Notes: generated by a model not told the origin, from the sequence alone. Positions 11,276 to 22,366 are shown, counted from the stretch's first letter. The stretch: DNA of 64,000 bases from Escallonia rubra (GCA_033065855.1 JAVXUO010002134.1:186001-250000), one strand, 5' to 3'. A program made the numbers and translations.

Positions 11276-12136
11276 ATATATGAAATGTCGGTGGGTAAGA
11301 ACCTTTCTTATCTAATTGCACGCCCTTAGATAATTTGGAGCGTTTCATGGCATGTGCGTAAATGGCGCATTCAAGTTTTGACTGGAATAGTATCAGTAAG
11401 GCATGATCATGGAAACATATATGAAATGTCGCGTAAATTGATCTCAAACACAACCACATTTGAGTAGCCAAAATGGCTAGCAACATATATGTAGTCCAAT
11501 CTGTTGAGCACGATAAATTGGAAGGTAGCCTTTTGTGCTAAAAGAGCCTGTGTTCGCATAAAAGTAAGAGCCTGTTATGAAGGTCTGGCATGACGTCTTT
11601 AAGTTAGTGGCAACGGTTCAATATATTTAGGAATATCAAGGAGCATAAGAGTCTGGCTCCAAGGTCAAAAGGGCATGTAGGTCTCAGTGTCTCACATAAC
11701 TTGAAAGTAAGAAGATTTGCAGGGTCCATTGCTGAAGCATGATGGGATCATGTGGCAGGGTGGCTTTTAGAATAATTTAAGGTGCCTTATTGCATATGTC
11801 TACCACGATATCTTTCAGCTTATGGATTTCACATGTGAGATGGTTGGGGATGCAGAGGAACGTTCACCATAGCCTTTTGTTGATGTGATGACGAAGGTCA
11901 CCTGTACCCGACCACGGAGTCTCCTCGCAATGACAACGCCCATGTTTTTCTAATTTTTTATCGGTGGTTTCCATGTTTAGGGCGCATATTATGAGATTGA
12001 TTAATGTAAGAAGATTGGCTTTTTATGATTTCTAATCATCATTGAGTAATAACTTGGTAATTCCAGCGTAAAAACTCGTAAATGCTTAAGTTATAGTGTA
12101 ATTATTGGTAAAAACATTGAAGAAAGTAGGAAAACG
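11276..12136. other. Intergenic, nothing recognised
   Basis: No conserved frame, RNA gene or clear repeat is seen. Confidence 0.4.
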
Positions 12137-12639
12137 TGTGATATCCCACATTAGATATGAGATAGTATGAAATTACCCTTATAAGACTTTGCCTATGATC
12201 TTAGAAGTATTTACTTGGCTAGCCCTTTTCAGGGAGGCATTGCCCTGTAGTGGGGCCGTGGATCGGGTTGTTACACATAATGACAGAGCCGAATCTCGAA
12301 AGTTAGAGCTAGGGTATTTAGTCAAGTTGCTGATCGTTAGGGAAAATGAAGGCAAGCTCGGGTATATCCCACAATAAGAGGATGATTGAGAAGATAAAGG
12401 GTGAGGTGGGTATATCCCACATTGGTTAGAGATGAAGATTCTGGACTATATGTGATCAAACCTTAGCAAGGACGTCAAAGCATAAGGAGGGGAGATCGTG
12501 ATATCTCACATCGGATATGGGATATATAGTATGAGATTGCCCTTATAAAACCTTGCATATGATTTTAGATGTACCTACTTAACTAGCTCTTTTAATGGAG
12601 GCATTACGCTGTGATGGGGTCGTGGACCAAGTCGTTACA
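12137..12639 (+). mobile_element. TRIM-type miniature LTR retrotransposon
   Basis: Two similar direct repeats of about 140 bp (12137-12275 and 12497-12639) both begin gtgatatc(c/t)cacat and end gttaca. They flank only about 220 bp with no coding capacity. After the first repeat, atgacagagcc resembles a degenerate initiator-Met tRNA primer site (tggtatcagagcc). Just before the second repeat lies a purine tract, aaggaggggaga (12484-12495). This is the layout of a terminal-repeat retrotransposon in miniature. The target-site duplication is not clean (gaaaac / gaaaaac flanks). A related LTR lies in the MYB pseudogene at about 59905-60006. Confidence 0.75.
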
Positions 12640-13644
12640 GAAAAACTGTCGGATATAATCTCTTTGCATACCTAGTGGTCAGTGGTCACATGTATAGATA
12701 TGGTCTCGGCATTTTAAAGATTAGTAGATTGAAATTCAGAATGGACTTGGGCTCATTTCTTAAGAATGACAATGGAGGGCACCCCGCCCCAACCTAAGTC
12801 GCGCTGTTTCCATTTTCCCCATCTCCATATTATCCCATCTTATATCTAGTTCGCCCCAACTTGCCCCGCCCCATCCCATTTAAACCATCTAGCCCCGTGT
12901 AACCTGATTATATAAGGGTCAACCCGTTTAGTTTTTAATTTTTTTGTTTGAAATTAGTTACACTTTTTTTTACAAAAAACTATTTTCTTTATTCCGGTGG
13001 GCAGTGGCAACCGGTAGAGGTTGGTGCTAGAGTTGGACAACTACAGTTGACTTCGGAAGCTACCGGAGTTGGGCGGCAAGGGCTCCCGACAGTAGCTGTC
13101 AAAACTTGTCGGTGGCAGCAAATGCCAGAGTTTGCCGACAATGATTCTCGACAACGGCATCTGCATGCGAAGGGTCGCAGCGACCGGGGGTGGCTGCCGA
13201 CGGTTGGCAGTGACTGTCAAAATTTACTGGCGGTGGTCAGCGGTAGCTGTCGTAGTTGGCAGCAATGACTGTCGATAGCAGCGAGCGACGGGCAATGGTG
13301 GTGGCTTCCAACCGTAAACTTGTTGTATGTGTGTTTCTGTGTCACTGAGAGAGAACAAAAATGAAAGCATGGCATATGGATTAAGTCTTTTAAAATATTT
13401 TTGAGTTACGTTAGGGATGGAAAAAAATACAAATTGCTCCAATCGGTTAGACCCTCCATTTACCTCATCCCCTTTAGCCCCATATCCATTTAAGACTTCC
13501 CTAAATAGATACCACTTGGGGCGAGGCGGAGCTCAAACTGCCATCCCTATTGACATTTCTTCAAAGGTATGTTTATTAGGAGGCAAGCTGGAAGTTTGCT
13601 AAAATATACTTAAACCCTTCGTCAAAAAGGTCTTAGCTGACTAT
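12640..13644. mobile_element. Possible non-autonomous DNA element with GC-rich ends
   Basis: The left part near 12767-12800 (gacaatggagggcaccccgc) and the reverse complement of 13515-13555 (gtcaatagggatggcagttt, then a ccgcctcgcccc core) look like diverged inverted termini. Plant elements with 'gggcggggatggcaatgac' ends are common. The interior has degenerate ggtggcagc-type repeats and short frames, but no recognisable protein. Boundaries are uncertain. Confidence 0.35.
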
Positions 13645-15090
13645 AACCAATGGTTGACTTGGCTTGGCCTGGCCACCCTGTCACGTGTGACCTCACTATT
13701 CATGGTAAATTTCATCATTACAAAAGAAGGGAGAAATTTTTTTCTATTTTTTTCTTTTGTATTTCTTACTAATATTATATGTCCTCTTGTTATGGTCAAT
13801 ACATTTAATCTTTTACCAACACACTTTCTCTCTTTTGACCCACTTTTTTTTTCCTCCTTTATCTCTCTTCAGGCGTAGAATAAGAAAGACACAATATATA
13901 ACTTATATTCTAAATATGCGTACCATGACAATTGAGCGATAATTAAGGGACTGAGGGAGTAACAAATAAATAATCTTTGAGCTTTTTTTAGTGTCATAAG
14001 TTGAACGGTCTTTTTTTTACTAATAGCATTTATTGTTAATTCATGCTCAGCGTACAACCTCTATAGATGTATTGGTGAAAGATTAAATCTGGACAGAGAA
14101 ATAAAATAAGAAAGTATAAAAAAAGTATATAACAGAACCTTTCTTGATAGGAAAGTGACCAATTTCTTTTGGAAAAATCCAACAAGAAAAAACTTATCAA
14201 TTATTTATGGACGGAGCAGGGTGTATTTTTTTGTCACTGTCTAGTATTATCACACTCCAATTTACTGGCATCGTGTTAAGTTCAACGTCTTTGACAGGTC
14301 AAAAGCTGGACGTTTATATCCGCTTAGAGAGTTCGTAACATAATTCCTTATCATGAGTTCCGAAAGAAGTAGACTACAAAAATAGCTCATCAAGTGGACG
14401 ATAGTCCAATCCCAACCTCAACCCCAAGCGTGCTCATTTTCAGGAACCGAATCATCAGAAGATTTTACCAATTGATCTTTATATGCATACATTTTTCATT
14501 GCCACGAATTGCTAACAATTGTCTCCAAAATATGAGTCGTTGTTACAAGCACAAAACTATTAGAAGTGCCTATTTTTTCCATCTAATATGCTCATCTGCC
14601 ACCTAGTTTGTTGCTAAAAGATCAACATTTTTTTTTATTAAAGTATTGGTTTTTTTTTTTAGAAGAGAAATATTATACATGATAAACTATCCGGGTCATA
14701 CAAAGGGTTGTAACATATATTACAGACATTGAACATAAAAAAGGTTGGAGCTAGACATTGTCCATTATACATTCATAGATCGAAAAGCATCTAATCCATT
14801 GTCGCATGTCATAGAGACTTCCGATCTAGCCTTGCAAGCAAAAGTGGAAAGTCCGACCGCTTCTTGAAGTAGCCGTTTGCTCCCTAATATTACCGACAGT
14901 GATGAAAATAGGTACTGATCCTGCAAATATCATACAAAATAGGGGCAGCAAAGGCACTAATCGCCTCCGTTCCCGATATTTGGGCAATTAAACGATCAGA
15001 ATTAGTCTATAAGACAATATGGGTCAGATTATTTTGTTTTGCCCATTTCAAAGTATTTAAAACAACAAGAGATTGTGAAGTAAAAGGGTC

Positions 15091-15768
15091 TTAAGAGTAG
15101 TATGTGCATGTAAAGGAACCCCATTTGTGTCCTAACGGCTTTGAAATGCAGATCCCAAGTCCAGATCTTTGCCTATGTTGTTGGAAATAAGATCCTGTTA
15201 ACACAAAACATATTTGTCGACCATGACACGAGCAAATGTTTTCATGAAAATTGTACGAGGCTCTAGGTCTGTAAAATGATGACTGGAACGCTTTCACGAT
15301 CCAGTTTTTCTGTAGCCTTGATGATGCGTTAAGAAATGAATTCCAAGTAGATTGGACTTGAGCTTGAACTGTCCTTATGATGATCATCGGATTGAAGGCT
15401 TCTCCTTTGAAGATAACAGCATTACGATGCAGCCAGATCTGCCATATTGTAATGAATATGGTGGTTGCCATTTTGGATTGAGAGCTTTTGGGAGCATTCC
15501 CTTTATTGATCCAGGCTATGAGCCACTCCATGAAACTTGGAATATTTGGTTGCCTTTGAGTTTGAATTGCCAATCCGAACCATACCGCACCCGCGCCAGA
15601 GCATTTGAAGAAAACATGATCGATTGTTTCCACATGTGAATTGCAAAAGCTGCAACTGTTGGTATTGCTAATTCTAAATTTCGCTAATCTATCAAGAGTT
15701 GGTATTCTTCTCAAGAGTACCTGCCAAAGAAAAAGTTGATTCTTGTGTGCCAATTTTAGTTTCCACAA
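15091..15768 (-). pseudogene. LINE ORF2 C-terminal part: zf-RVT and start of RNase H
   Basis: The minus-strand translation begins MWKLKLAHKNQLFLWQVL, the typical start of the reverse-transcriptase zinc-binding domain. CSFCNSHVETIDHVFFKC, with its C-x2-C...H...C metal ligands, follows at about residues 39-56. A tryptophan-rich stretch (IWQIWLHRNAVIFKG) comes next, as in plant LINEs. The RNase H part downstream is broken by stops. It belongs to the LINE at 14646-16696. Confidence 0.85.
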
Positions 15769-15774
15769 TTTGCT

Positions 15775-16233
15775 CTAGGTTTTGGATGGAATGGTGCTAC
15801 CCGGATTAAAATATGATCTCGTCTCTTCTAGCTTCAGAGCTGCTTTATTGTACAAAGCTTGGTATCTGGATGCTACTGAATAGAAGCCCGATGGTGTTTG
15901 ATTCCAAATGATCTTATCAGGAAAATTACCTTCACTGATGTGGATACTCCGGATGCTTGAACATATATTTTCTAGAAGAATATATCTCAGCTTTTGCATG
16001 TTCCACTGATTGTCTTGGATATAGGCTTCTAGTTTTTGGCTATTTAGTTCCCTAAACCGTGCTTCTTGAAGGACCGATGGTTCAATATCTTTAATTGATC
16101 CATGAGTCTTTCCATATTTTAATTGTTTGCCATTGGGAGCAACAGAGCCTCCAGAAACATCCATATCCACACTCGTCTTTCTTTTTTTGCTTGAGTTTGA
16201 TCCCACAGATTTCACTTCTTCCACATTTTCCAT
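15775..16233 (-). pseudogene. LINE chimeric frame: ORF1-like N-terminus joined to late ORF2
   Basis: The first about 70 residues (Ser/Lys-rich, with SSKKRKTSVDMDVSGG) look like the tail of an ORF1 nucleic-acid-binding protein. The rest (SIHISEGNFPDKIIWNQT-type) is the segment just before zf-RVT in ORF2. The join implies deletion of the endonuclease and reverse transcriptase within one reading frame. The gene is not functional. Confidence 0.6.
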
Positions 16234-16296
16234 TTCATCAAGTTTAGCTTTTGATCCAGAAGACCGGGTAACGATTTGAGCAGATGGGATATCAGT

Positions 16297-16716
16297 TTAG
16301 GTTTCCATTTCTTTATCTGTTTCATCATCTGAGGTCATCACAAATTTTGAAGCATTAAAAATTCTTCCTCCAGAAGTGCGATCTGAGAGAGCAGGTTCAA
16401 AGGGAATGCTGGCAGCGGCACCAATAGCAATTGTTTCATTTGTAGGGAGATGGGCTTTGATAGGATCCCAGAGAGGAGCAGGCTTGGGGTCCGCAGGCTT
16501 GGGAGCAGGCCCAAAAGTAGGCGAATCAGCAAGGCCCAAGCTAGAGTCCCCCATGCCTTCCTTTGGAGCCAATATCTTCTTCAGAAGTTCAAGCAGGCCC
16601 TCATGTGAGGATGATGGGCCCAAAGGCCTGAAACCTGATTCAACGGGAGAGAGCTGGTACCGTCCTTGGCCCTCATGGGGGAATGACGGGCCCGAGGATA
16701 ATAAGAAAACGAACAT
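16297..16716 (-). pseudogene. LINE ORF1-like fragment
   Basis: A Pro/Ser-rich frame with no catalytic motif, upstream of and co-oriented with the LINE ORF2 debris. Assignment to ORF1 rests on position and composition only. Confidence 0.4.
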
Positions 16717-17700
16717 AACTTTCTTCCTTTACGAAGTTTACAAGGAAAATGAACTTAGCAAGTACCGTCCTTGGCCAACTATAAAGCACCCAAAGAAGGC
16801 TTCCAAGTTCGTCAACATTCCTTGGGCATTCTCTTCCATCATCATCATATGGCATTGCAGGTAATTAACCCCCTTACCATATCTCATCATATGATCAAAT
16901 TCTAACGAGCTGCCCTTTTGGTTTTGGCTATACGATTAGCATTGGTATATTTACTGTTATTCCGCGATATCCAGCAATGCATCTAACCAAGTCAAAGTTG
17001 GCGGTGTGAAAATTCACTGGTAAAATTTGAAGCAGAAGCCGATCGATGATGTTTCGAAAATTTTGGAGTTTCCTTGTAAGATTACGTGATAATAAGAAAT
17101 CATGCTACATAATATCCTATTCAGTATCCACACGTACATTAATGTTCTGTCTTGTACGGGTGATGTCTCAGTCATGAACAATATTCAGTATTTTCTTGCT
17201 GCCTTAAGACCAATGAAATGGCACCCCATACGGTGCTTCTTATTAGCCCTACAGATTTCTTCTCACTTGCGCTATGTTTTGGTAGGAGAAACAAAAGTAA
17301 ACCAGATTTAAAATTCAAGAAAGGATGAACGGAATATCCCTACAAAAGGAAAGGAGGAAGGAATAAAGTAACGCTAGTTTCGTTGGAGAACAAAATTTTG
17401 GGACATGATTATCGTAGTTATAGGTCACGTACTGATTCACACACTAGCTAGTACAGACAATGGTTGACTGCTTGTGGAGACCATACACAAGGTTTCTAGG
17501 CAGCTTGTACCATTTGGCTAACAGTTAAACAATGAAAGTATTTATGACCTTTTTAGTTAGCCAAGTAACTCTTGTCACTCCTAACTTGGCTAGCAAAGCT
17601 TTCTTCAGTACATTTTAGCCAACAATCTGGTCAAGAATGTGACAAAAAGTGCAGTATATCTGTGTGTTTCTGTAAAAACTTATGTAAAGAGCTATGGCAG

Positions 17701-19171
17701 GAGGAGTTTGAAGAATATGCTGAGAAGGCCAAATCATTGCCTCCAACGACAAAGGATGCTGATAAACTCATCTTGTACGGGCTCTTCAAGCAGGCCACCA
17801 TAGGAGCCATCAACACCAGTAAGTAGCTGATTTCCATACTAGCTATGAAGCATGACCTTAAGCTCCATTTGCACGCCGGATCATCATCGACTAGTTAATT
17901 AAACGTCGTGTTCATCAAAATGGCGCAGATCGTCCAGGACTTTTCAGCCCAAAGGAGAGGGCGAAATGGGATTCTTGGAAGGCAGTAGAAGGTACCTAGT
18001 ATTGACACTTTTGTCTACTGAAGGCATTGCAGACTTGCATTGTAGTGACCGGAAAGTTTACTATAGTAAATTTATGGGTAAATTATACTAAACACCCCTG
18101 AGATTTTACGTAATTACACTCCACTACCGTTATCTTTAAAAATTACACTCAGCTAAAAAAGTAACTTTTTCTCTTACAGTGTTAATGGTGCAGTGCAAAA
18201 AGACGTGAATGCTCCTCAGACTGTTTTCTTGGAATTTTGGAGGGAAAACTTATTTTTGGGAATTTTTGGAGGGAAAACTTGTTTTGGGGAATTATTGGAG
18301 GGAATACCCTAATTCAAATTGAATGCTCCAATTGAACCCTAATTTAACACCCTAATTCACTTAGACACATAATTGAACCCTAAATTAAAGTAATTAAACC
18401 CTAAATTGAATGCCCTAGTTGAATCGAACCCTAAATTAAACTAATTGGATCCTAATTAAACCCTAAATTGAATGTCCAAATCCAACCGAACCCTAAATTG
18501 AACTAATTGAACCCCCTAATTGAACTCTAAATTGAATGCCCTAATTCAACCGAACCCTAAATTGAAGTAATTGAACCCTAATTGAACCATAAATTGAAGT
18601 AATAAAACCCTAATTAAACCCTAAATTGAATGCCTTAATCGAATCAAACCTTAAATTAAACTAATTGAATGCCCTAATCCAACCGAACCCTAAATTGAAC
18701 TTATTGAACCCCCTAATTGAACCCTAAATTGAATGTCCCAATTCAACCGACCCCTAAATTGAACTAATTGAACCCTAAATTGGCTAAATTAAACTCCTTA
18801 ATTCACTTAAAGTTTGTGAAGTTGACTGAAATTTTGGAAAACCTCACAAGTGAGTAAAGGACAAAGGGGGGGGGGTATTTTGGGTATGAAAATTGCATAA
18901 AGTAATTGTCAGGGAATCTTTTCATGGAGTTGGGCCTGCCGTTAAATGTGTGTAGTTGTGTGTGACGCGGGTACAAACCTTTGGGGGTCGGAGTGTAATT
19001 TTTAAAGATAGCGGTAGTGGAGTGTAATTACGTAAAACCTCAGGGGTGTTTAGTGTAATTTATCCTAAATTTATAGTACTTGGGTTCTCTTTTCCAGGGA
19101 AGTCCAAAAAGGAAGCAATGGCAGACTACATCACCATGGTCAAACAGTTACTGGAAGCTGCTTCTACTTGA
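17701..19171 (+). CDS. Acyl-CoA-binding protein (small ACBP), first exon not found
   Basis: Three exons can be joined: about 17701-17820 (open further upstream), 17929-17991 and 19098-19171. Together they encode EEFEEYAEKAKSLP..., then LILYGLFKQATIGAIN, RPGLFSPKERAKWDSWKAVEG and KKEAMADYITMVKQLLEAA, ending at TGA. This is the 10-kDa ACBP fold with its signature YGLxKQAT and KWDxWK helices. Plant relatives are about 90 residues and bind acyl-CoA esters in the cytosol. Donors gtaagt (17821) and gtacct (17992) and acceptors gcag and ccag fit. The usual short first exon (ATG plus one or two codons) was not found. Only about 400 bp lie between exon 2 and the edge of the local duplication, so the gene may be 5'-truncated. 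The last intron holds a MULE (18076-19065). The coding frame itself is undamaged. Confidence 0.8.
18076..19065. mobile_element. Non-autonomous Mutator-like element in ACBP intron
   Basis: A 990 bp element with terminal inverted repeats of about 75 bp. The left end reads gggtaaattatactaaacac; the reverse complement of the right end reads ggataaattacactaaacac; they remain near-identical through cactccactaccg. A perfect 9-bp target-site duplication, taaatttat, flanks it (18067-18075 and 19066-19074), the hallmark of Mutator-like elements. It has no transposase. The interior (18300-18800) is an array of degenerate aaccctaaattgaat units. Confidence 0.92.
18300..18800 (+). repeat. Degenerate tandem array of 'aaccctaaattgaa' units
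   Basis: Roughly 20 copies of units such as taattgaaccctaaattgaa with variable spacing, inside the MULE. Each unit contains accctaa, the core of the plant telomere repeat, though the array is not telomeric DNA. Confidence 0.85.
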
Positions 19172-19328
19172 TTGGTTTCAGACTTTGAAGTATATTCATG
19201 ATTCTTTTGTACTATTCAATCTTCACCATGTACAAGTGATCAGCCATGCTTTTTTTTGGTGCAAGTGATCAGCCATGCTGAGACTGTACTTGTTATCTGT
19301 TGAAATAAGAAAAAGGGAATTACCTGGA

Positions 19329-19627
19329 GGCCCCGTATGTTTGCGAAATTCGTTTTCTGTTTTAGCAATGATGATGAAAAAGATTTTTTTTTGAGTACTT
19401 TTACCATTTTCTGTTTTCGTTTTGAATAAAATTACTCAAATAGTAACAAAAAACTGAAAACACCTCCAATGTGTTTTCAGCTTTTTTCACTCAAACTTAA
19501 CCCAATATAAGAAAAAATAGCTAAATTTTTTTGGGTGAAAATGATAAAAGTACAGGAACGAATTTTCAAACTTAATATGAAAATCATGAAAATGAAAAAA
19601 AACAAATATTGTAAAGGTACGGGGCCT
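19329..19627. mobile_element. MITE-like element with ggccccgta ends
   Basis: About 300 bp bounded by ggccccgtatgtttgc on the left and gtaaaggtacggggcc on the right, which form inverted termini. The interior is A/T-rich. No clear target-site duplication was found. Confidence 0.45.
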
Positions 19628-19649
19628 TTCTCGATTTTTTTTTGAGTGC

Positions 19650-20199
19650 TATCTACTCAGGGCGAGACATCCCTGACTGCAGGAGTCTGAAGAGGGTCAA
19701 TGATGTTCAAAATCTTTTTATTACTTTTATTATAATGTTGGTTCTTCACCTCTAGATCACAACAAAACAACCTAATCGTTGCGCCAAGGCTCACAGTGTA
19801 ATGGACAAAAGCCAAAGGAGAATGCGAAGAGAGGAAGAAATTTCTTAGCGTATACCTGATTAATTGCCACACTCTAAATAATTGCAACATTCATCAGCAT
19901 CGCGCTTGCTAATGTAACGGAAGCGCCCAATACTCTACTTTTTACTTTAATTTATTGTTTGTTATTCCAAGTCATGATACAACAATTACATGAACATTTC
20001 TCCACTAATGAAGGTAGTGTTTGAAATTACTTCCAGTTTTGATTTTTTGTTTCTAAAAAAATAAAAATAAAATCAAAATTAGTTTTAGTTTTTATTTTTT
20101 ACAAAAATAAATTAGTGTTTTGTTACCTAATTTTTATTTTTGAATTTTTTTTTGAGTGTTTGATTACCTCATTTTTGTTTTGAGTTTTTTTTTTTTTTA
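19650..20199. repeat. Dispersed-repeat fragment and A/T-rich leader
   Basis: Around 19748-19792 is cctctagatcac...gcgccaaggctcac. A related string recurs at 21619-21665 (cctctaggtcac...gtgccaaggctcat). This motif pair is common in plant dispersed repeats, perhaps SINE-like. The rest up to the A/B-barrel gene is A/T-rich. Confidence 0.35.
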
Positions 20200-20308
20200 G
20201 TGGTTTGCGGTGGCGGTGATGGTGATGGTGCATGGAGGTGGCCGGTGGGGTGGCTGGCCGGCCGGCGGTCTACCAGTCACTATCCAAACTTAACGTCACT
20301 TCAAGTCA

Positions 20309-21121
20309 ATGCTGTGTGTGAAAGCACACTTTCATTGTGTGTTACCCAGATTTTCTCTCTCCTCCTCCTTCAAACCTCTCCTCAGCCACCACTTCAAACC
20401 CTACGCGGCCGCGTCATCACCGTCCATCTCCCCCGCCAAAATGTCCACCACCACCACCGCTGCCACCAATCAAGTCGTCGAGCACATCGTCCTCTTCAAA
20501 GTCAAGCCCGAAACACCCGCCGCAAAGATCGCCTCCATGGTCAACGGCCTCTACGGCCTGACCTCCCTCCCGGAAGTGCTCCACCTCACCGCCGGTGCCC
20601 TCCACCGCACCCGATCAAGCTCCCTCTCCTTCACTCACATGCTCCACACGCGCTACAGATCCAAAGAGGACCTCAACGCCTACACCGTGCACCCCAGCCA
20701 CGTTAGCGTGGTCAAAGAGTCAATCCGGCCAATCATTGACGACATCATGGCCGTTGACTGGGTGTCAAACGACTTCAACGGTCCGATTTCCCCGCCGGCC
20801 AATTCGGCCATGAGAGTCTCGTTTTTGAAACTGAAGGACGAGAGGGATGAGAATGTCAAGGTCGAGATTCTGGGGGTGTTAGGTGGGATGGACCGTTATG
20901 CGCCGATTGAGCAGCTTAGTTGTGGGGAGAACTTTTCGCCCGATAGGGCGAAGGGGTACTCGATCGCTTCGATAGCGGTTTTTGCGGGATTGAGCGAGCT
21001 GGACCCGCTGGATTTTGATGCGGAGTTTGTGAGGTCGGGGGAGGAGAAGGTGAAGGATCCGCTGGAGAGCGTGCTTGTCTTGGATTACGTTGTTCCTGCC
21101 GCTCAGGCTGCTAGCCTGTGA
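20309..21121 (+). CDS. Stress-response A/B-barrel domain protein (two DABB domains), probably plastid-targeted
   Basis: A single uninterrupted 270-codon frame, GC-rich against its AT-rich surroundings. Residues 1-44 are rich in Ser, Ala and basic residues with almost no acidic ones, like a chloroplast transit peptide. From about 57 to 155 lies a dimeric alpha/beta-barrel domain: VEHIVLFKVKPET, then LTAGALH, SFTHMLHTRYRSKEDLNAY, HPSHVSVVKESI and MAVDWV. A second, more diverged barrel runs from about 170 to 263 (MRVSFLKLKDE to SVLVLDYVVP). The layout matches the Arabidopsis UP3/DABB1-type stress-response A/B-barrel proteins; their biochemical role is poorly known. I chose the upstream ATG because it supplies the transit peptide; an internal ATG at 20441 would give a shorter protein without it. 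The gene looks intact, and intronless as far as visible. Confidence 0.92.
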   Translation: MLCVKAHFHCVLPRFSLSSSFKPLLSHHFKPYAAASSPSISPAKMSTTTTAATNQVVEHIVLFKVKPETPAAKIASMVNGLYGLTSLPEVLHLTAGALHRTRSSSLSFTHMLHTRYRSKEDLNAYTVHPSHVSVVKESIRPIIDDIMAVDWVSNDFNGPISPPANSAMRVSFLKLKDERDENVKVEILGVLGGMDRYAPIEQLSCGENFSPDRAKGYSIASIAVFAGLSELDPLDFDAEFVRSGEEKVKDPLESVLVLDYVVPAAQAASL

Positions 21122-21987
21122 TGATCTCGCCATTTGAGGTTATAGTTTGATGTTGCTTTTTTCGGTCGATTTTGATTGATGTTGATCGATGCTTGTGATA
21201 TGGTTAATTGATGATCATATTTTAGCGTCTTCAAATGCAATACTACTTTGGTTGGGATGCCTTGTGTTATTTTATAAGGTTAATAATATGCCTAGGATAA
21301 ATTAGACACGAATTATGTTCAAAAGATGAAAAAAGAAAAGGTTTGTGTAAGCACGGAGGTGGGAAGGCTTCTAGTACTAGATACCGTTCATATCTGGCAT
21401 TTGGTAGAGTTTACGAGACGATGGAGTCTCTCGGCTTGCAAAGCTCATTTAGCAACCTCAATGGAAACACTCGAGAATAAGGGCGGTCCAGTGCACGAGG
21501 CTTTCCGGATTGCGAGGGTCTCGGGAGGGTTGATGTACACAGGCTTTTCCCAACTTTCTTGAAGACACAGGCTTTTCCCCACTTTCTTGAAGAGGCTGTT
21601 TTCGAGTATAAAACCTGTGACCTCTAGGTCACAATGGAGCAACCTTGCGATTGTGCCAAGGCTCATCCTCTGTCATTGGCCTGTCATAAAGTGTAAGATG
21701 GAAAATATGAAGAGTCTTTGTAATTTTTACAATTAACTTTGTGGTCGGAGAGAGTGGTTGAGCAAGTGGTAAGACTTCTGGAAAGTGGTCGAAAGAAGTC
21801 GCGTACTTACTAAAGTAGACCAATAATGGAAAGGTGAAAAAAAAAAAACCGAAATAGGTTTATACGGGTTATATGGATTTGAAAATTGCCATGATGACTA
21901 TAAGCTATAAGCTATAGACTAAGATGGTTTATTCTATAGAGAAGTATTAGAAGCAGGTATACTGATGTGAGCTGATACTCCTGTAAG
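21122..21987. other. 3' flank of the A/B-barrel gene; dispersed repeat fragment
   Basis: Non-coding. Positions 21550-21670 contain a short duplicated phrase (caggcttttcccaactttctt, twice) and the cctctaggtcac...gccaaggctc motif also seen near 19750. Nothing else is recognised. Confidence 0.4.
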
Positions 21988-22359
21988 TGTTGTAAACAAA
22001 TAATCACTCAAGCTCACACTTTGTTGCACTCAAACTCATACACTCACTTATATGAGGAGGACATGGAGAGAACTTGAAGAGAACACATAATATACCTTAA
22101 AATTTTTATCTCATAGTTCTTCCTCTCCTTTCACTTGCATCATCTTACACATTTTTATAGTACTTCTAAGTAACTCCTAGACATGTAATAAATATACCAC
22201 TAACCCACTATTTCAACAATATAATAGCCACTACTTCCACTAACACATAACAATAATGCACTTGTAACTTATGCACCCACTAAGACATAACTTAATAACC
22301 CACTAACATGTCACATTAATCACCACTCTAAAAAACTAAATCAAGTTTATTTTCCAACA
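21988..22359 (-). repeat. 3' LTR of the young Copia-type element
   Basis: 372 bp, ends tgttgtaaac and ttccaaca on the plus strand, next to the purine tract. It is almost identical to the partner at 23465-23836. Confidence 0.93.
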
Positions 22360-22366
22360 CTCCCCT

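Larger units (their letters stand above)
14646..16696 (-). mobile_element. Internally deleted LINE retrotransposon
   Basis: A 2.05 kb insertion, delimited by comparison with arm A (10625-10680). It reads on the minus strand: a 5' part with a Pro-rich ORF1-like frame (16716-16297), then the chimeric frame 16233-15775, then a zf-RVT/RNase H region (15768-15091). It ends in a T run at about 14651-14661, which is the poly(A) tail on the minus strand. The endonuclease and most of the reverse transcriptase are missing, so it cannot move by itself. Confidence 0.8.
13645..17296. repeat. Local duplication, arm B (interrupted by a LINE)
   Basis: Counterpart of 9501-11275. Homology runs to about 14645, breaks for the LINE insertion, resumes at gataataagaaaacgaac near 16697 and ends at gtaggagaaacaaaa near 17296. 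Confidence 0.8.

Noticed and set aside
18300..18800. Interstitial telomere repeat
   Set aside because: The units are aaccctaaattgaat-like and irregular, not the heptamer ccctaaa in tandem, and they lie inside a transposon.
18300..18800. CRISPR-like array
   Set aside because: Plant nuclear DNA, degenerate units with no unique spacers; it is a simple tandem array.
20200..20706. 168-residue frame overlapping the A/B-barrel gene
   Set aside because: It runs in another phase of the real gene; its Arg/Pro-rich composition is a GC-rich shadow.
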